Source: Treponema sp. (GTDB lineage: Bacteria; Spirochaetota; Spirochaetia; Treponematales; Treponemataceae). Taken from it: 64,000 bases of DNA. Below are positions 43,145 through 52,556 of the stretch, in pieces. A program made the position numbers and the translations under genes. The DNA is taken from positions 1 to 64,000 of the forward strand of contig JAKSTN010000005.1 of the NCBI GenBank assembly GCA_024402535.1. The letters run 5' to 3'. The notes below the pieces were generated by a model. It was given only the letters and a program-made list of their open reading frames with translations. It was not told the origin of the DNA and did no database searches. Within the stretch, counting starts at the first letter, position 1. Each line of letters opens with the position of its first letter.

Positions 43145-44464
43145 ATGAAAAAAGTTGTACTTGCAGCAATGGTTGCTGCATCAATGGTCAGTTCTGTATT
43201 TGCTCTTGGCGAAAAAAAGGCAAAACAGACTGTAATTACAGTTCTGGATTACCAGGATGCTACAGCTCCAAACTCTTACGAAGACAATAAGCTGGTTTGG
43301 GAAGCATTCGAAGCCGCTCATCCGGACATCAAAATTGAAAGAGAAGTTCTTTTCAATGAACCTTTCCATCAGAAAGTTGCTGCTTACGCTGCATCTGGAA
43401 AAATGCCTGATGTTTTCTACATGTTCCCTTCAGGACGCTCAACAGCAATCCATGAAAAGAAACTTGCAAAAGACCTTACACCTTTCATGAAGAAAGACGG
43501 AATCTACGAAGATTACTCGGCAGCATGTATGGATCCAAAAGGTCAGGCTTCAGGTTATGTTGCAGAAATCCCATTCGGACTTACAGTTTCACATGTTCTG
43601 TACGTAAACAAAGAAGTTCTTGATGACTGTGGACTTTCAATTCCAAAAACATACGACGAACTTAAAGCTCAGGTTCCTGTTCTTAAAGCTAAAGGATATG
43701 AAACTATCCTTATGGCAAATATGGACGACTGGGTTATGCAGTCTTGTCTCTTCTCTATGGTAGCAGGACGTTTCGGTGGAGCAGGTTGGGCAGATGCAAT
43801 TCTGGCAGGAAAAGCAAAATTCACAGATGACAATTTCAAGAAGTCTGTAGAATTCATTAAAACAATGTACGATGACGGTGTTCTTTCTCAGAAAACACTG
43901 GCAACATCTTACGGTGATGTAACAGGTCAGTTCGCTGCAAACAAAGGTGCATACATGATTGACGGTGACTGGCGTGCAGCTGCATTCCTTACAGACCAGT
44001 CTACAGGAAAAGCTCTTATCAGCCCTGAAAGACAGCAGAAATCTATCGAAATGATCAGCTTCCCTGAAATCCCAGGTGAAATTGTTCACGGAACAAACTC
44101 AGGTACTCTCGGAGTAGGATACGGTATGTCTTCTAAACTGAAGAAGAACTCAAAAGAAGAAAAAGCTGCATGGGAACTTATCAAATGGCTCAGCGGTCCT
44201 TACTGCCAGCAGCGCCGTCTTGATACAGGTGCAGCATTCCCTTCACTTACAAAAGGTGTTTCTTACGAAGGACTCGAACCACTTTCAGCAAAACGTGCAG
44301 ACTTCTATCTGACACCAACTGCTACAACACCTGTATTTGACAGTGCTTTCAACTCAGATGTTGCTTCAGTTCTTAATGCTGATCTTCAGGCACTTGGACT
44401 TGGAAAGAAAACTCCGGCTCAGGTTTGCGAAGCTCTGCAGAAAGTTTTTGATTCATCAAAATAA
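43145..44464 (+). CDS. ABC sugar-binding protein (family 1), GlcNAc/chitobiose locus
   Basis: 439 aa with signal peptide (MKKVVLAAMVAASMVSSVFA). The mature sequence follows family-1 binding proteins: EAFEAAHPDIKIEREV, ASGKMPDVFYMFPSG, and GAYMIDGDWRAAAF. Periplasmic capture of an amino sugar or its dimer is inferred from the adjacent nag operon. Start at ATG 43145 with CGGAGG; an upstream in-frame ATG at 43064 lies inside the promoter. First gene of a binding protein-permease-permease-ROK operon. Confidence 0.92.
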   Translation: MKKVVLAAMVAASMVSSVFALGEKKAKQTVITVLDYQDATAPNSYEDNKLVWEAFEAAHPDIKIEREVLFNEPFHQKVAAYAASGKMPDVFYMFPSGRSTAIHEKKLAKDLTPFMKKDGIYEDYSAACMDPKGQASGYVAEIPFGLTVSHVLYVNKEVLDDCGLSIPKTYDELKAQVPVLKAKGYETILMANMDDWVMQSCLFSMVAGRFGGAGWADAILAGKAKFTDDNFKKSVEFIKTMYDDGVLSQKTLATSYGDVTGQFAANKGAYMIDGDWRAAAFLTDQSTGKALISPERQQKSIEMISFPEIPGEIVHGTNSGTLGVGYGMSSKLKKNSKEEKAAWELIKWLSGPYCQQRRLDTGAAFPSLTKGVSYEGLEPLSAKRADFYLTPTATTPVFDSAFNSDVASVLNADLQALGLGKKTPAQVCEALQKVFDSSK

Positions 44465-44477
44465 TTTCAAATAAAAC

Positions 44478-44503
44478 AAGGTCATCGCTTCGGCGGTGAC
44501 CTT
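44478..44503 (+). terminator. UUCG-loop hairpin between binding-protein and permease genes
   Basis: AAGGTCATCGC (44478-44488), loop TTCG, GCGGTGACCTT (44493-44503). There is no strong T-run. Probably stabilises the 3' end of the binding-protein mRNA or partially terminates, giving more binding protein than permease. Confidence 0.65.
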
Positions 44504-44545
44504 TATGGTTTAAGGGATAAAATTAAAAAAAATTGGAGTTAATTT

Positions 44546-45865
44546 ATGGACCGAAAAAATCTGATACTGGCCGCAAAAGCGGCTCTCCTTGTATCTGTTC
44601 TTGGATTCTGTATTCCTTTATTTGACAGTTCGAACGGATTTGCCGCAATTCTGTATTTCTTCAAAGAACCAGACGGCTTCCTTTACACACTGGCAGGCAT
44701 TTCACTTACAGTGATGTTTGTAATGACACTTGTTTCAATTCTTCATTCGACTGTCTGGTTTGTTACATTAAAGAAAACTGCATTCAGTTCAAAGCGCGTC
44801 GCTCTTGAGTGGCTGAATTATGCGGTAATGATTATTTCAGGTATCATATCTTTTGTATCCGTAAAACATTTTCCGGAAGAAGTTGTTGATTTCAGTGCCG
44901 GTTTATATTTCATAATAGTTGGATGGGCGGTATCAATCATTCTGTTCCTTTATTCAGGAATGCTTGATGAAAACCTTTCAATTAAACAGGAAGAGTCTCG
45001 TGCATACTGGCTTCTTTCTCTTCCTGCTGTCATTTTCTACTTTGGAGTAATGACATTCCCTGCAATCTTCTCTGTATTTTTGAGTACGACAAACTATTCA
45101 GGTGGCACTTTGTTTGCAAAATGTGCACTTAAGTTTGTCGGATTAAAAAATTACATAAAAGTTTTCCAGGATCAGTATTTTTATGTTTCTTTGAAAAATA
45201 ACCTTTGGGTTGTTCTGATTTCTGTTTTCGGTCAGCTGCCTTTAGGATTCTTCCTTGCATACATCCTTACACGCGGCCTTGTTAAGGGAAAAGATTTTTT
45301 CCAGACAATGATTTACTTGCCATGTGTTATTTCAACAGTTGTAATCGGTATTCTGTTCCAGAGTTTCTTCTCGGCTCATGGTGTATGGACCGAAATCATG
45401 CAGAAAATTAATCCGGCATATGAATGGTCAATGAACAATTATCCAATGATTCCTGTTCTTGTCGTTATGCTCTGGATGTATACAGGAACTTATCTCATCA
45501 TCTTCCTGGCAAACCTTCAGAAAATTGACCCGCAGATTATGGAAGCCGCAACAATTGACGGTGCAACAGAATGGCAGACTTTGTGGCATATCATTTTCCC
45601 TGAACTGTCAGGCGTATTTGTTGTAAGTGCAATTCTTGCAATTTCCGGTTCGCTTAAATCTTTCGACCTGATTTACGTAATGACAGGAGGAGGACCGGCA
45701 AAGCAGACTTATGTTCTTTCCCTTTACATGTTCGACAAAGCATTCAAAGGTGCCGCAGATTATCCTATGGCAAACACAATTTCTACAATCATGGTTGTAA
45801 TCAGCCTTATTCTGATTGTTGTGGTAAAAACACTTGAAAAGAAATTCGGGTCTTCGGAGGAATAG
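44546..45865 (+). CDS. ABC sugar permease (MalF/UgpA-type) with N-terminal membrane extension
   Basis: 439 aa; about 290 would be usual. The last 280 residues form the permease with the EAA loop EAATIDGATEWQTLWHIIFPEL contacting the ATPase. The first 150 residues contain four extra helices (LILAAKAALLVSVLGFCIP, then FLYTLAGISLTVMFVMTLVS and two more). Together with the 756-aa permease this is the second permease in the window with a membrane extension in front. Start ATG 44546 with TTGGAG. Confidence 0.9.
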   Translation: MDRKNLILAAKAALLVSVLGFCIPLFDSSNGFAAILYFFKEPDGFLYTLAGISLTVMFVMTLVSILHSTVWFVTLKKTAFSSKRVALEWLNYAVMIISGIISFVSVKHFPEEVVDFSAGLYFIIVGWAVSIILFLYSGMLDENLSIKQEESRAYWLLSLPAVIFYFGVMTFPAIFSVFLSTTNYSGGTLFAKCALKFVGLKNYIKVFQDQYFYVSLKNNLWVVLISVFGQLPLGFFLAYILTRGLVKGKDFFQTMIYLPCVISTVVIGILFQSFFSAHGVWTEIMQKINPAYEWSMNNYPMIPVLVVMLWMYTGTYLIIFLANLQKIDPQIMEAATIDGATEWQTLWHIIFPELSGVFVVSAILAISGSLKSFDLIYVMTGGGPAKQTYVLSLYMFDKAFKGAADYPMANTISTIMVVISLILIVVVKTLEKKFGSSEE

Positions 45866-45867
45866 AA

Positions 45868-46719
45868 ATGAATGTATTTGAAAAAAAGGGTGGAATGCAT
45901 TTTGTTAAGCAGACACTGATTTATATCATCCTTGGTATTTTTACTTTCATGGCTCTGTATCCTCTGCTCTGGCTTTTGATTTCATCTTTCAAAACAACAC
46001 AGGAATATCAGCTGACAAGTAAACTGGCATTGCCAAAAGTCTGGTGGTGGAAAAACTATTACGACGCATGGATTCGCGGTAATTTCGGACGCCTCTTTTT
46101 GAACAGCATTTTCTACACAGGCGTTTCAACAATCGCTATTTTGTATTGTGCAATCGGTGCTGGTTTTGCATTTGCAAAGCTTCCAAGCCGCGCAACAGGT
46201 TTCCTCTACAAAAGCTTTGTTGTCGGAGTTCTTATTACACTGCAGTGTATTATGATTCCTTTGTTCTTCCTTGCAAACTGGACTGGTCTTTATGATACCC
46301 GTCTTGGAGTTCTTCTTTGTTACATCGGGGTTGGTATGCCAATGGGTATTTACCTGAGCACAGAATTTATCAGAAGTATTCCAGGCTCGCTGATTGAATC
46401 AGCCCGCATTGACGGAGCACCTTACCTTAAGATTTTCCTGAGCATCATTGTTCCAATGTCAAAGCCTGTAGCAATGACTCTTGCAATCCTTACAATCACA
46501 GGAACATGGAATGAGTTCATGCTCATCAATATTCTTGCTTCAAGTGAAGGAATCAAGTCGCTGCCTGTTGGTGTTCAGAAATTCTCGGGAGCACTTGCAT
46601 CTGACTACGGTAAACAGTTTGCTGCTCTTATGATCAGTATTGTTCCGATGATTATTTTCTACGTAATCAACAGAAAAGAAATAACAAATGGCGTTGCGGC
46701 CGGTGCTGTAAAAGGTTAA
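45868..46719 (+). CDS. ABC sugar permease (MalG/UgpE-type)
   Basis: 283 aa, six helices, EAA loop ESARIDGAPYLKIFLSIIVPMSKP. Second channel subunit of the amino-sugar importer. The ATG lies 2 bp after the stop of the first permease, whose last codons contain the GGAGG ribosome site, so the two are translationally coupled. No ATPase gene follows; a shared MsmX-type ATPase is probably used. Confidence 0.93.
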   Translation: MNVFEKKGGMHFVKQTLIYIILGIFTFMALYPLLWLLISSFKTTQEYQLTSKLALPKVWWWKNYYDAWIRGNFGRLFLNSIFYTGVSTIAILYCAIGAGFAFAKLPSRATGFLYKSFVVGVLITLQCIMIPLFFLANWTGLYDTRLGVLLCYIGVGMPMGIYLSTEFIRSIPGSLIESARIDGAPYLKIFLSIIVPMSKPVAMTLAILTITGTWNEFMLINILASSEGIKSLPVGVQKFSGALASDYGKQFAALMISIVPMIIFYVINRKEITNGVAAGAVKG

Positions 46720-46731
46720 AATAAAACTGCT

Positions 46732-47985
46732 ATGCATGTAAACAACGACTTTCAGCGCAACTCAAATATTTCACATGTTTTTGATACAGTCTGGCGTAAT
46801 TCAGTAATCAGCAGAATTGATATTTCAAAGAAGCTGGATTTGTACCGTTCAACTGTATCAAACATTATTGGAACTCTTCTTGAAAACAATGTGATTTTGG
46901 AAGGGGAGCTTGGAAGCGTTACAAATAAAGGAGGCCGTAAACCGGTTTTCCTTTCTGTAAATGAAAACTACGGATGCATAGCAGGAATTGAACTTCAGCC
47001 TGACACTTTCAGTGTTTCAATCGTGAACTTTGCCGGAAAGCAGATTCTGACTTTCACAGGCGAAACAAAGGTAAATGAAACACTTCTTTCAGATCCTGAA
47101 TCACTTTTCGAAGATATCGTAGATTCGATTATCAGTGAACTGGTTCAGAAAACATCTGACCTTAATGTTCCGGTTCTTGGAATCTCCATAGGGATTCCAG
47201 GTATTGTGAATATCGATAAGGGTATTATAATCCGCTCTGATCCATTCAATCTTCATAATTTTGATTACGGAAAAAAACTTGGCAGCCGTTACGGACTTCC
47301 TCTGTTTATGGAAAACGACGCCAAATGCTGTGCCTGGCTTCAGTGTGCGGATAATGGAGAACACGGGGGTGGAATAAATCAGGAATCAAAGCCTGACTTC
47401 CTCTGCGTGCTCGCACGCGATTACAAAGGTAATCCTAATATGAACTGGCCCGGCGTTTATAAAAAAGGTGTGGGCGTGGGACTTTCCATTGTGATGAACG
47501 GGCGTCTTGTGGACGGACATAACTATGCCGCCGGCGAGTATGTGTCTCATTCCTGGCGCGGCGTAAAAGAAGGTCAGACAGGGCTTCCGGACGCCGTCCT
47601 TTCTACAATCGGCAGTTTTGACGACTCATACCGTGAATGGATTATTGATCTGTTTACAACTCTTACAGTTCAGATTCCTTTACTTGAACCTTGCTCTGTG
47701 TTCCTTCACGGGCAGCCTCAGAACAAGGCAGATTTAATTAATGAAACAATCCGCACCAGTGTTCCTCAGTTTTTGAGAATTCTTGAAAAATGCGGTGCGC
47801 GTTTTGTGATTATGCCGGAAGACAAAAATGAAATTTCCAGAGGAGCAGCACTAATGTTCTTCCAGAAACTTTTCGAAATTCCTTTTATTGAATCGGAAGA
47901 TTCATATTCACGCCTGGACTGGGATTTTGTTTTTGATCTTCAGAAAAAAGCTTCTTCAGAAAAACTTCTTCATTCTGGAAAATAA
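46732..47985 (+). CDS. ROK family transcriptional regulator
   Basis: 417 aa. N-terminal winged helix (ISRIDISKKLDLYRSTVSNIIGTLLE) followed by a ROK sugar-sensing domain (GISIGIPGIVNIDKG; FMENDAKCCAWLQ). The CGQxGC-type zinc motif of ROK kinases and of NagC is not seen, and the chain has insertions around residues 215-250. Cotranscribed with the importer, 12 bp after the permease, so it likely represses this operon and the divergent nag operon in answer to an amino-sugar signal. Confidence 0.88.
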   Translation: MHVNNDFQRNSNISHVFDTVWRNSVISRIDISKKLDLYRSTVSNIIGTLLENNVILEGELGSVTNKGGRKPVFLSVNENYGCIAGIELQPDTFSVSIVNFAGKQILTFTGETKVNETLLSDPESLFEDIVDSIISELVQKTSDLNVPVLGISIGIPGIVNIDKGIIIRSDPFNLHNFDYGKKLGSRYGLPLFMENDAKCCAWLQCADNGEHGGGINQESKPDFLCVLARDYKGNPNMNWPGVYKKGVGVGLSIVMNGRLVDGHNYAAGEYVSHSWRGVKEGQTGLPDAVLSTIGSFDDSYREWIIDLFTTLTVQIPLLEPCSVFLHGQPQNKADLINETIRTSVPQFLRILEKCGARFVIMPEDKNEISRGAALMFFQKLFEIPFIESEDSYSRLDWDFVFDLQKKASSEKLLHSGK

Positions 47986-48582
47986 TTATTCTGCGGCTGC
48001 TTTTCTGGCTGCTTTTTCTACAAGAATAAGGCGGCGGCGCTGAAGGCGCGGAGTGTTATAGCGCAGGATTGCGTATGGAGCAAGGCTTAAAACTGCGTTT
48101 ACAAAAATAATTGGAAAACTGAAGTACCAGAAATGTGATGCAGGGAAAAAGAGCAGCATGAATACTCCTGCCAGGGCATTTTCAAGATGAATGATTTCAC
48201 CATAGTTGTTTTCAAGAATAAAGCGTTCCATGTAGATTGGATTGTCAGGATCTGAAATTGATTTTTTATCAAAAGCTGTGAACATTCCAAGTTCCAGAAC
48301 GTGATCCTTCCATTTTTTTATTCCGATTTTTTCATAAAATTTGCATTCTAATTTTGGAACTTTGAAAAAGCCTTCGCGTTCGTGGGAAAACCATTTTTCA
48401 GGAAATGCACGGCGGATAATAAATGCCCAAAGTCCGTCCCATGCAATAACGCCTATAGTTCCGCCAAAAGTTGCAAGGAAAATATAAAGATGACTCATAT
48501 TGTGGGATGCTCTTCCAAAAAGATAACCTGCAAGAAGCATGTAAATATCAGCAAGTGCAATCACAACAATATAAAGTATCAT
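47986..48582 (-). CDS. membrane protein, function unknown
   Basis: 198 aa with two helices at the N-terminus (MILYIVVIALADIYMLLAG; HLYIFLATFGGTIGVIAWDG), a soluble middle (FSHEREGFFKVPKLECKFYEKIGIKKWKDHVLELG) and two helices near the C-terminus, ending in a basic tail. The middle resembles glycosyl-4,4'-diaponeurosporenoate acyltransferase-like (CrtO-type) small membrane proteins, but I would not assign that. The start is ATG 48582, where AGGAG is well placed; the longer frame to 48615 lacks one. Confidence 0.65.
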   Translation of the reverse strand: MILYIVVIALADIYMLLAGYLFGRASHNMSHLYIFLATFGGTIGVIAWDGLWAFIIRRAFPEKWFSHEREGFFKVPKLECKFYEKIGIKKWKDHVLELGMFTAFDKKSISDPDNPIYMERFILENNYGEIIHLENALAGVFMLLFFPASHFWYFSFPIIFVNAVLSLAPYAILRYNTPRLQRRRLILVEKAARKAAAE

Positions 48583-48611
48583 AATAAACTCCTCTCTCTT
48601 ATATGAATGAA

Positions 48612-50555
48612 TCAATTGTGTTCTGATAAAAATGTTTCGAAATCATCACTGTTCATAGGATGTGCAAAATAGAATCCTTGAATCATATCGCAACCAATTT
48701 TTTTCAAAAGTTCTGCAACTTCTTTTGTTTCAACACCTTCCGCAAGAGAAATCATTTTCTTTTCTTTTGTAAGTTCAAAAAGATAACGGATGGCGTTTTC
48801 GTTTTCTTCATTTTCCTTTATTGAATCAATAAGACTCTTGTCAAATTTAATTTCGCTGAAAGAATGATTCAAAAGTTTTGATGTATTTGAATAGCCGGTT
48901 CCATAATCATCCAGGGCATATTCAATGCCTCGGGCTTTCATTTCTTCAAGAAGTCTTGCAAAGCGGGCTTCATCATTTACAGAAACAGATTCTGTTATTT
49001 CAAAACGGATAAGGGTTGGTGAAATATTATTCTTTTCAAGAATTTTACAGATATGATCAACAATGCCTTCATACATGCACTGAATCATTGAAAGGTTTAT
49101 GTTTACAGTCTGAATACCTTTGTCAAAAAGATTTGTTTTATTGATGAACTCGCAGGTTTTCTGAATCATAATGTCGCTGATTTTCAGAATGTCACCGTTG
49201 GCTTCAGCTTCCGGAATAAAGCGCATTGGTGAAATATAATTCCCGTTGTCATCCTTAAGACGCAGAAGCGCTTCAGCCCCCACAAAAGCATTCTGCTTGA
49301 TGGAATAAATAGGCTGAAGAAAAACTTCGAAGCTTTCTTCCTGAATTGCTTTTTCAACAATACGATGAATTCTGACATTTTCTTCGAAATCAAAAATGAT
49401 ATCCGGAGTAATGATTGCATAGCTGTTCTTAGGATGGATTCCTGAGATGTAGCTGATAAGCGAAACAATTTCATCAGAGGTATAGACAGTTTTTTCGTCA
49501 CTGCTTCTATACAGTGTTGAAATTTTGTTTATAACATAGATGCGTCCTGAAAGAACATATTTAATTGAATTCTTCGAAGTCGATTGTGGGAAAATTTCGA
49601 TTGGATTTGTAATAAGTGCCAGAAGTTTTCTTCCGTATTCTTCTGCCTGAAAATCCTGATCAAAAAGAATCACATAAGTGTCATTAAAAAGATAGAAAAC
49701 TTTTTCGGTGTTACAGGTTTCGCGGATTGTATCCATCAGCTGACGTGTAATATTGTAACGGCCTTCAATTCCGAAAACATCTTTAAGCTTATTAGTATTT
49801 GTAAACTTGAAAACAATAACTGACGAATTAGTTCTGTGTTTCGGAGAAAAGAGAATTTCTCTGAAAGCCAGTTTGTTCAAAGCTCCTGTTGAATGGTCAA
49901 AGTAAGCGGCTGGGCTGTGAAGTGAAAGGGCTGCTGCAAAAACGGTTACCGAGCAGGCAATTCCAGTCAGCTGAAGTTCGTTCCAGAAAATCTGGGAAAT
50001 GATAGAAACAACTGATGCAACTGTAAAAATGAAAACCGAAATTCTCTGTTTGTGATTTATTTTTCGTTTGTTGCGGAAGACTTCAATTACTGCGGCCAAT
50101 AACAGGGCAGTGGAGAAGGCATATAAAATAAAATATCCGTAACTGTGGGCATAATAATCTTCTGTCATAATGAACAGAAAATTTGTAAGCGGTGTTGAGA
50201 AAATTAGTACAGTTTCAATTGCTACAACTGCGGTTATTGTACGCCAGAATCTTTTCGGAATATGTGATTCCTGATGTGTCGTTGAGTAAATGAAAACAAG
50301 AAATAACACCGGAAACAAACAATTGAATATTGTCTGAATCATACAGACAATTGAATTGAAAAGTACTTTCTCGGGAAAACGAACAAGGGTAATCGAAGTT
50401 ACGATATTCAGAAGAATGAATATCATTTCATTCAGAATAAGATACGAACAGGCTCTGAAGACGCGTGTAGTGAATTTCTTCTGGGTTAGAAGGCTCACAT
50501 GGAGAATCAGAAGGAAAATAAGTGATGAAATGTCGAATTCTAGTTTAAAATACAT
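48612..50555 (-). CDS. membrane-bound EAL-domain c-di-GMP phosphodiesterase with degenerate GGDEF
   Basis: 647 aa. Residues 1-210 hold about seven helices. A GGDEF-like domain follows, in which the signature site is replaced (NDTYVILFDQD), so it should not make c-di-GMP. The C-terminal 250 residues form an EAL domain with catalytic residues intact: GAEALLRL, NINLSMIQ, FEITES, ALDDYGTGYSN, KFDKSLID, and LAEGVETKE. Predicted to hydrolyse c-di-GMP to pGpG in response to a membrane signal, which in spirochaetes controls motility and surface traits. Divergent from the ion transporter. Confidence 0.9.
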   Translation of the reverse strand: MYFKLEFDISSLIFLLILHVSLLTQKKFTTRVFRACSYLILNEMIFILLNIVTSITLVRFPEKVLFNSIVCMIQTIFNCLFPVLFLVFIYSTTHQESHIPKRFWRTITAVVAIETVLIFSTPLTNFLFIMTEDYYAHSYGYFILYAFSTALLLAAVIEVFRNKRKINHKQRISVFIFTVASVVSIISQIFWNELQLTGIACSVTVFAAALSLHSPAAYFDHSTGALNKLAFREILFSPKHRTNSSVIVFKFTNTNKLKDVFGIEGRYNITRQLMDTIRETCNTEKVFYLFNDTYVILFDQDFQAEEYGRKLLALITNPIEIFPQSTSKNSIKYVLSGRIYVINKISTLYRSSDEKTVYTSDEIVSLISYISGIHPKNSYAIITPDIIFDFEENVRIHRIVEKAIQEESFEVFLQPIYSIKQNAFVGAEALLRLKDDNGNYISPMRFIPEAEANGDILKISDIMIQKTCEFINKTNLFDKGIQTVNINLSMIQCMYEGIVDHICKILEKNNISPTLIRFEITESVSVNDEARFARLLEEMKARGIEYALDDYGTGYSNTSKLLNHSFSEIKFDKSLIDSIKENEENENAIRYLFELTKEKKMISLAEGVETKEVAELLKKIGCDMIQGFYFAHPMNSDDFETFLSEHN

Positions 50556-50646
50556 TTTTACCTGCTATATTATCGGCAGAATTTAGTGATTTAACAAGAA
50601 AAAAAGATTATTATTAAATAAGAAGTTATTTTATTTAGGAGATATT

Positions 50647-51993
50647 ATGGCATTGAAATGGATAATTCTGGCAATTGCAGTCTTGATGTATTTGCTGGTT
50701 ATTGCTTTTCAGGACAAAAAAGTATGGTTTACAACCGCTTCTGCCATCCTGCTTTTGATTCTTGGTATGATTTTCCCGGGACAGATCTTTAAGCTTGAAC
50801 CAGGTCTTTATTCCCTGGTTTCAGACAGTTCAAGATGGTTCCCGCTTACACACACTCTGGATAATCTGATTAACTGGAATGTTCTTATGATTTACGTAGG
50901 CGCCATGACAATTGCTGCTTTATTCCTTTATTCAAAGGTTCCAGCTCTGATTGCTGACGCTATTGTCGGTTCCTGCCGTTCAACAGGTGTTGCCGTTGTA
51001 ATGATTCTTGCCCTTACAGGCATCATTTCAATTTTCGTAGAAAACGTAGCAACTGTTCTTGTTATGGCACCGATTGCCCTGAGTATCAGTAAAAAATTGA
51101 AAATTAATCCTGTTCCATTTATGATAGGTCTTGCAGTTATGTCAAACCTTGAAGGAACTGCAACTCTGGTTGGCGACCCTCCAAGCATGATTTTTGCTTC
51201 ATATTCAGGCTACACATTTAATGACTTCTTTATCAGCCAGGGAAAACTTTCCATTTTCTTCTTTATTCAGGCAGGTCTTCTGGTTGGATGTATTTTCTTC
51301 TATTGTTTCTTTGCAAAGTACAAGGACAAGTCGGAAGTTGAAAAAGAACCGATTATCAGCTGGGTTCCATTCATTCTGCTTTTAAGCATGATTTTCGGAC
51401 TTGCCGTTATTTCTTTCTTCAGTGACGGGCTTACTTATATTTCCGGTGGATTTGTTCTTGCTTTGGGAATTGTCGGTGTGCTCTGGTACATCTTCAGTCA
51501 GAAAAAAAATATGGCCGAAGTAAAGGAACTGATTTTCGGTCTGGACTGGGAAACTATTTTCTTCCTCATGGGTATTTTCGTTGTAGTCGGAGCTATCAGT
51601 GAAGTAGGACTTTTGAATGATCTGGCACTTTTCCTTGGCCGCATTACAAACGGAAACAAACTGGCAGGCTTTATCCTGATCCTTCTGGTTTCTATCCTGA
51701 TTTCCGGCTTTGTTGATAACGTTCCTTACATCATCGTTATGCTGCCTGTAGCGGGAAATATGGCGGCCCAAATGAATATTGCACCGGAACTTTTCATGTT
51801 CGCACTGCTTATTGGTTCATGTCTTGGCGGAAACCTGACACCTTACGGGGCATCTGCCAACGTTGTTGCCATGGGAATCCTTAAAGATGAAGGTCACCCT
51901 GTAAACTTTGGCGGCTTCTTAAAGATTGCCGCTCCGTTCACTTTCCTGACAACTGCCGCCGCCGCTTTATGTCTGTGGTTTGTATGGTGTTAG
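50647..51993 (+). CDS. ion transporter of the ArsB/NhaD/SLC13 superfamily
   Basis: 448 aa, 11-12 helices in two inverted halves. Conserved re-entrant motifs occur twice: ENVATVLVMAPIALSISKKL with GDPPSMIF in the first half, GFVDNVPYIIVMLPV with GGNLTPYGASANVVA in the second, the pattern of ArsB, NhaD and CitM/DASS transporters. Moves Na, H, arsenite or a dicarboxylate; the substrate cannot be fixed. Good ribosome site TAGGAGA. Convergent with the small hypothetical at 52009. Confidence 0.86.
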   Translation: MALKWIILAIAVLMYLLVIAFQDKKVWFTTASAILLLILGMIFPGQIFKLEPGLYSLVSDSSRWFPLTHTLDNLINWNVLMIYVGAMTIAALFLYSKVPALIADAIVGSCRSTGVAVVMILALTGIISIFVENVATVLVMAPIALSISKKLKINPVPFMIGLAVMSNLEGTATLVGDPPSMIFASYSGYTFNDFFISQGKLSIFFFIQAGLLVGCIFFYCFFAKYKDKSEVEKEPIISWVPFILLLSMIFGLAVISFFSDGLTYISGGFVLALGIVGVLWYIFSQKKNMAEVKELIFGLDWETIFFLMGIFVVVGAISEVGLLNDLALFLGRITNGNKLAGFILILLVSILISGFVDNVPYIIVMLPVAGNMAAQMNIAPELFMFALLIGSCLGGNLTPYGASANVVAMGILKDEGHPVNFGGFLKIAAPFTFLTTAAAALCLWFVWC

Positions 51994-52008
51994 TTTAAGA
52001 GAAAAAAA

Positions 52009-52371
52009 TTAAGCCATGAAGCTGAAAATTTCGCCGGCCTGAGGCATGGTTCCTGCCATGAACTGAGGTGCGGTGTTTACAGCCTGCTTAATCTGGAACT
52101 GATAATTTTTGATGAGCTGTTCTGCAGTTTCATCATTGATGTTGGTGAAGGATTTTGCAGGCTCATTTTTTATAGCAGAAAGACGTTCAATCATGGCGTT
52201 CAGAATCTGGATTTTTGTAATGGAAACTCCGTTCTGTCCGCTTTTAGCGGCAACGCCTGAAACGTGGGAAAAGTGAGAATAGAGGACTGCATTTTTGCTT
52301 ACAGGAACGTAAAGCTTTGAAGCTCCGGCTCCGTATGAGTATGGGTTTAAGTTTCCAATTGATGTAGTCAT
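52009..52371 (-). CDS. small conserved-looking protein, function unknown
   Basis: 120 aa, no signal peptide or membrane helix. N-terminus is Gly/Ser/Tyr rich (NLNPYSYGAGASKLYVPVS); the middle is helical with an amphipathic stretch (ITKIQILNAMIERLSAIKNE). No family recognised. It has a GGAGAAAAAGAG ribosome site and a proper start, and lies alone between two convergent/divergent neighbours. Probably real; role unknown. Confidence 0.6.
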   Translation of the reverse strand: MTTSIGNLNPYSYGAGASKLYVPVSKNAVLYSHFSHVSGVAAKSGQNGVSITKIQILNAMIERLSAIKNEPAKSFTNINDETAEQLIKNYQFQIKQAVNTAPQFMAGTMPQAGEIFSFMA

Positions 52372-52556
52372 CTCTTTTTCTCCGTGAAGAACATTTTTTT
52401 CGATTCTTCTATATATATGGTCGGCGAAATAAAAATTGAGTTTAGAAATTTTTTGAAAAAATGACCTTTTATGACTTATCTTTTTTTGCGGAAATGGTAA
52501 CTTTTCTGTCTGAAATTTATTAAAATATATAAAAAGTTTTGTACTTCGGAGATATT

